Positions 41,593 to 44,543 of a stretch of DNA of 44,543 nucleotides are shown piece by piece (positions within the stretch are counted from its first letter, which is position 1; each line of letters starts with the position of its first letter). Below the pieces are notes generated by a model. The model searched no databases. It was not told where the DNA came from and saw only the letters and a program-made list of their open reading frames with translations. The stretch is from Pararhodobacter sp. (GTDB lineage Bacteria; Pseudomonadota; Alphaproteobacteria; Rhodobacterales; Rhodobacteraceae), in assembly GCA_020832665.1 (NCBI GenBank), contig JAFIEG010000033.1, positions 1-44,543 of the forward strand. The letters run 5' to 3'. A program made the translations under genes and the position numbers.

Positions 41593-42168
41593 ATGGATTT
41601 CGATCTGACCGGCAAGCTTCTGATCTCGACCCCGGCGATGGGCGATCCGCGCTTTGCCCATAGCGTGATCCTGCTTTGCGCACATTCGCGGGAGGGGGCG
41701 TTCGGGCTGGTCGTCAACCGCCCGATTGCACAGCTGACGCTGGCCGACATCCTGTCGCAGCTCGATATCGAGCCCGGCGAGGGCGCGACCGGGCAGCCGG
41801 TGCTGGCCGGCGGGCCGGTCGAGACGGCGCGTGGCTTCGTGCTGCACAGCGACGAGGGCCGCGCCGGGGCCAAGGACGACGAGGCGAGCCAGAAATTGCC
41901 CGGAGATATGGCACTGACCGCCTCGACCGGCATCCTGTCTGCCATCGCGCAGGGGCAGGGGCCGCGGCAATGGCTTCTGGCGCTGGGTTATGCCGGCTGG
42001 GGGCCGGGCCAGCTGGAAGGCGAGATCGCGCAAAATGCCTGGCTGACCTGCGATGCGCGCGACGATCTGGTGTTCGACCCGTCGCCCGGCGACGGGCAGT
42101 GGCACGCGGCGCTGAAATCGATCGGCGTGGATCCGCTCACCCTGTCGGCGGTGGCCGGGCGCGCCTGA
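41593..42168 (+). CDS. YqgE/AlgH family protein
   Basis: The 191-residue protein matches YqgE/AlgH along its full length: 'LTGKLLISTPAMGDPRFAHS' with 'VILLCAHSREGAFGLVVNRP', 'QPVLAGGPVETARGFVLHSD', and the C-terminal 'WLLALGYAGWGPGQLEGEIA' with 'QNAWLTCDA'. The family is broadly conserved with no agreed biochemical role (AlgH was linked to alginate control in Pseudomonas). AGGGA five bases upstream supports ATG 41593. It diverges from the DsbD-alpha gene, an arrangement I recall in other Rhodobacterales. It converges on the MarR gene, and a weak hairpin at 42170-42203 lies between the two stops. Confidence 0.92.
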   Translation: MDFDLTGKLLISTPAMGDPRFAHSVILLCAHSREGAFGLVVNRPIAQLTLADILSQLDIEPGEGATGQPVLAGGPVETARGFVLHSDEGRAGAKDDEASQKLPGDMALTASTGILSAIAQGQGPRQWLLALGYAGWGPGQLEGEIAQNAWLTCDARDDLVFDPSPGDGQWHAALKSIGVDPLTLSAVAGRA

Positions 42169-42209
42169 TCGGCGCTGCCCCGACAATCGAAAATCGGGCG
42201 CCGCCCCCC

Positions 42210-42737
42210 TCAGCCGGTGTCACTGTTCCCGCGCGGCGGGGCGTTCGGGCGGGTTTCAGGCAGCGCCTCGGTGACGATGCGCAATTCGTTGAGCAGATCG
42301 AGCAGCATGGCCATCCGGTCGGCGCCGAGGGCCTCTTCGATCTCGCGCCTGGTGCCTTCGGATTGCACCACCAGCGTGTTGAACAGCACCCGCCCCTTTT
42401 CGGTCAGCGTCACGGTATGGCGGCGGGCATCGGCGCTGGGCACAGGCGCGATGAGCCCGCGCTCGCACAGCGCACGCAGGATGCGGGTCAGCGAGGGCGG
42501 CAGGATCACGCAGCGCTGGCACAGCGTGCCGGCATCGAGCGGCTCGCCATCGGCCAGCGCGCGCAGCACACGCCATTGCGGCAAGGTCAGATCATGCGCA
42601 TCGGAAAAGCGTTTGAAGCGGCGCATCGTCACCTCGCGCGCGCGCAACAGCGCCACGGTGAGCGAGCGCTCGTAATACTCCTTGCCTGACGGGATGTCCG
42701 CAGGCAGTGCAGAATGCGAATCGGCTGATGCTTTCAT
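42210..42737 (-). CDS. hpaR: MarR-family regulator, HpaR-like
   Basis: This is a 175-residue winged-helix regulator with the HpaR signature: 'YYERSLTVALLRAREVTMRR', 'AHDLTLPQWRVLRALADGEP', recognition helix 'LCQRCVILPPSLTRILRALC' and wing 'PSADARRHTVTLTEKG'. HpaR controls homoprotocatechuate (4-hydroxyphenylacetate) degradation genes in enterobacteria; no such genes are in this window, so the target is unknown, though aromatic catabolism fits the nearby ligase operon. The N-terminal 20 residues and the C-terminal 'NAPPRGNSDTG' tail are unstructured. It is divergent from ileS with a 231-bp gap. Confidence 0.85.
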   Translation of the reverse strand: MKASADSHSALPADIPSGKEYYERSLTVALLRAREVTMRRFKRFSDAHDLTLPQWRVLRALADGEPLDAGTLCQRCVILPPSLTRILRALCERGLIAPVPSADARRHTVTLTEKGRVLFNTLVVQSEGTRREIEEALGADRMAMLLDLLNELRIVTEALPETRPNAPPRGNSDTG

Positions 42738-42968
42738 GTGGAAATAATCGCCGTGGCGGCGGGGAAAGCAAGGAAAAACGAAGCGAATCGGTGCTTCTGC
42801 CCCTCTGGACCGTCACCAAAGCGCGGCCTATAAGCGCCCCCATGGGACCGTGGCGCGCGAATGCACGAATTAGCGGCCCGGCGGGCTGAACTGCCCGCCG
42901 GGAATGACCCGCCATTTGCGCCGCCTTGCCCTGGCGCTCCGCCCCCCCGATTTTGAGGAATGCTGCCC

Positions 42969-44543
42969 ATGTGCGCCGACACGCCCGACTATCGCGAGAC
43001 GCTTTTCCTGCCCGAAACCGGCTTTCCCATGCGCGCCGGCCTGCCCGCGCGCGAGCCCGAATGGCTGGCCCGCTGGGAAAGGCTGCGCATCTATGACCGG
43101 CTGCGCGAGAAACCCGGTCGCAAGCCCTTCATCCTGCATGACGGCCCGCCCTATGCGAACGGGCATCTGCATATCGGCCACGCGCTCAACAAGGTGCTGA
43201 AGGATTTCATCACCCGTTCCCGGCAGATGCTGGGGTTTGACGCGCGCTATGTGCCGGGCTGGGATTGCCACGGCTTGCCCATCGAGTGGAAGATCGAGGA
43301 GCGCTATCGCGAGCAGGGGCTCGACAAGGATGCGGTGCCGGTGGTCGATTTCCGCCAGGAGTGCCGGCGCTTCGCCGAAGGCTGGATCGATGTGCAGCGC
43401 GACGAGTTCAAGCGGCTGGGTGTCACCGGCAAATGGGATGATCCCTATCTGACGATGGATTACCACGCCGAGGCGGTGATCGCCGGCGAATTCATGAAAT
43501 TCGTCATGAATGGCGCGCTTTATCAGGGCTCGAAGCCGGTGATGTGGTCGCCGGTGGAAAAGACGGCGCTGGCCGAGGCCGAGGTGGAATACAAGGATCA
43601 CAGCAGCCATACGGTATGGGCGAAGTTTCCGGTCACGGATTTCGGGGATGCGGCGTCGGATTTGAGTATTTTTGGCAAGATGAAGCCCCTGTCGGTTGTC
43701 ATCTGGACCACCACGCCGTGGACGATCCCGCAAAACCGCGCCGTGTGCTACGGGCCCGAAATTGCCTATGGGCTTTATGAGGTCACCGAGCTGGGCGAGC
43801 ATGCCAAGGCGGCGTTGGGCGATCTGGTGGTGCTGGCCGATGCGCTGGCCGAAAGCTGCTTCACCGCGGCGCGGGTGCAGGCGAAGCGGCTGCGCGATGT
43901 GGCCCCGGCCGAGCTGGGCGCGCTGACCCTCGCCCATCCCTTGCGCGGCATCGAGGGGGGCGCGGGCGAGTGGGATTACGACGTGCCCATGCTTCCCGGC
44001 GACCATGTCACCGACGAGGCCGGCACCGGCTTCGTGCATACCGCGCCCAGCCATGGCGATGACGACTATCTGATCGGCCTGAAACATGGGCTGGCGATGA
44101 CCTACAATGTCATGGAAGATGGCAGCTTTCGTGCCGATCTGCCGCTTTTCGGCGGTCAGCACATCATCACGCAAGAGGGCAAGGAGGGGCCGGCGAATGT
44201 GTCGGTGATCAAGGCGCTGGCGCAGGCCGGGGCGCTCTTTGCCAAGGGCAAGCTGAAGCATTCCTACCCGCATAGCTGGCGCTCCAAGGCGCCGGTGATC
44301 TATCGCAACACGCCGCAATGGTTTGCCGCCATCGATCGCGAGCTGGGCGACGGGATGGATGAGCACGGCCGCACCATCCGTGCGCGCGCGCTCGCCTCGA
44401 TCGACCGGCTGGTGACATGGACCCCGCCCTCGGGGCGCAACCGGCTTTACTCGATGATCGAGAACCGCCCCGACTGGGTGCTTTCGCGCCAGCGCGCCTG
44501 GGGCGTGCCGCTGACCTGTTTCGTGAAAAAGGGTGCGAAGCCG
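42969..44543 (+). CDS. ileS: Isoleucyl-tRNA synthetase (N-terminal 525 residues, runs off window)
   Basis: IleRS charges tRNA-Ile and edits misactivated valine. The visible part has the class I signature 'GPPYANGHLHIGHALNK' (HIGH at 68-71), 'VPGWDCHGLPIEWKIE', the start of the editing domain 'VVIWTTTPWTIPQNRAVCYG' and 'DEAGTGFVHTAPSHGDDDY', the editing pocket. KMSKS lies beyond the edge. ATG 42969 has GAGGA nine bases upstream. Just before the 'VVIWTTTPWT' block is an extra segment of about 15 residues including S233-to-K239 (SIFGKMK), whose DNA is the tail of the dispersed repeat found elsewhere in the window. The frame is intact across it. Confidence 0.95.
   Translation, partial: MCADTPDYRETLFLPETGFPMRAGLPAREPEWLARWERLRIYDRLREKPGRKPFILHDGPPYANGHLHIGHALNKVLKDFITRSRQMLGFDARYVPGWDCHGLPIEWKIEERYREQGLDKDAVPVVDFRQECRRFAEGWIDVQRDEFKRLGVTGKWDDPYLTMDYHAEAVIAGEFMKFVMNGALYQGSKPVMWSPVEKTALAEAEVEYKDHSSHTVWAKFPVTDFGDAASDLSIFGKMKPLSVVIWTTTPWTIPQNRAVCYGPEIAYGLYEVTELGEHAKAALGDLVVLADALAESCFTAARVQAKRLRDVAPAELGALTLAHPLRGIEGGAGEWDYDVPMLPGDHVTDEAGTGFVHTAPSHGDDDYLIGLKHGLAMTYNVMEDGSFRADLPLFGGQHIITQEGKEGPANVSVIKALAQAGALFAKGKLKHSYPHSWRSKAPVIYRNTPQWFAAIDRELGDGMDEHGRTIRARALASIDRLVTWTPPSGRNRLYSMIENRPDWVLSRQRAWGVPLTCFVKKGAKP
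43664..43685 (+). repeat. Repeat tail embedded in the ileS coding sequence
   Basis: TATTTTTGGCAAGATGAAG (43667-43685), preceded by GAG, is the tail of the dispersed repeat (compare the tails at 40474-40491 and 7617-7637), here without its hairpins and read in frame as SIFGKMK in IleRS. Confidence 0.6.

Overview
The window is a GC-rich (roughly two-thirds G+C), densely coded chromosomal segment of an alphaproteobacterium, most likely a member of the Rhodobacterales. The evidence is the gene content and order: a flagellar block fliL / fliF-fliH-fliN-fliP, the cell-shape cluster leuA / mreB-mreC-mreD-mrdA-rodA-ghrA, the pair lysC-ptsP, and a DsbD-alpha-like gene divergent from a YqgE gene. No tRNA, rRNA, insertion sequence, prophage or CRISPR array was seen. 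The assignment rests on recognising proteins and gene order by eye; no search was run.

Layout. 1-4.6 kb: flagellar genes, with a CtrA-like box in the divergent fliL/fliF control region and an unusual low-complexity extension on FliP. 4.8-8.3 kb: a hybrid PAS histidine kinase with an OmpR-type response regulator, then a secreted SH3-like protein. 8.5-16.1 kb: a D-2-hydroxyacid dehydrogenase converging on the elongasome operon mreBCD-mrdA-rodA, whose last gene is ghrA. 16.3-18.1 kb: leuA, preceded by what looks like a leaderless leucine leader peptide and two mutually exclusive hairpins. 18.2-22.8 kb: a secreted peptidoglycan-binding-domain protein, a di-haem cytochrome c peroxidase with an FNR-like site, a thioesterase, a hemolysin-III membrane protein and a small heat-shock protein. 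23-27.1 kb: envelope genes lpxD, a YcbB-type L,D-transpeptidase and a divergent MepK/DUF882-type peptidase. 27.5-33.4 kb: a CNNM/CBS protein, DUF1178, aspartate kinase and the nitrogen-PTS enzyme I (ptsP). 33.5-36 kb: a GNAT and two tandem DUF2189 membrane proteins.

36.1-40.4 kb is the most accessory-looking part: an orphan TRAP solute-binding protein diverges from a three-gene, translationally coupled operon of a benzoate-CoA-ligase-type enzyme, an alpha/beta hydrolase and a DUF309 protein. The AT-rich gap between them carries three exact copies of a 9-mer (TTGCATTAT), including TGCA-N6-TGCA, resembling operators reported for BzdR/BoxR benzoyl-CoA regulators. This suggests uptake and CoA activation of an aromatic acid. 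The window ends with a DsbD-alpha-like protein, YqgE, an HpaR-like MarR regulator and the first 525 codons of ileS.

A second thread is a dispersed repeat (two GC hairpins followed by a conserved tail ending in CAAGATGAA). Three full copies and one partial copy are intergenic, three of the four sitting 10-20 bp behind a stop codon in the same orientation. A fifth, tail-only copy lies in frame inside ileS.
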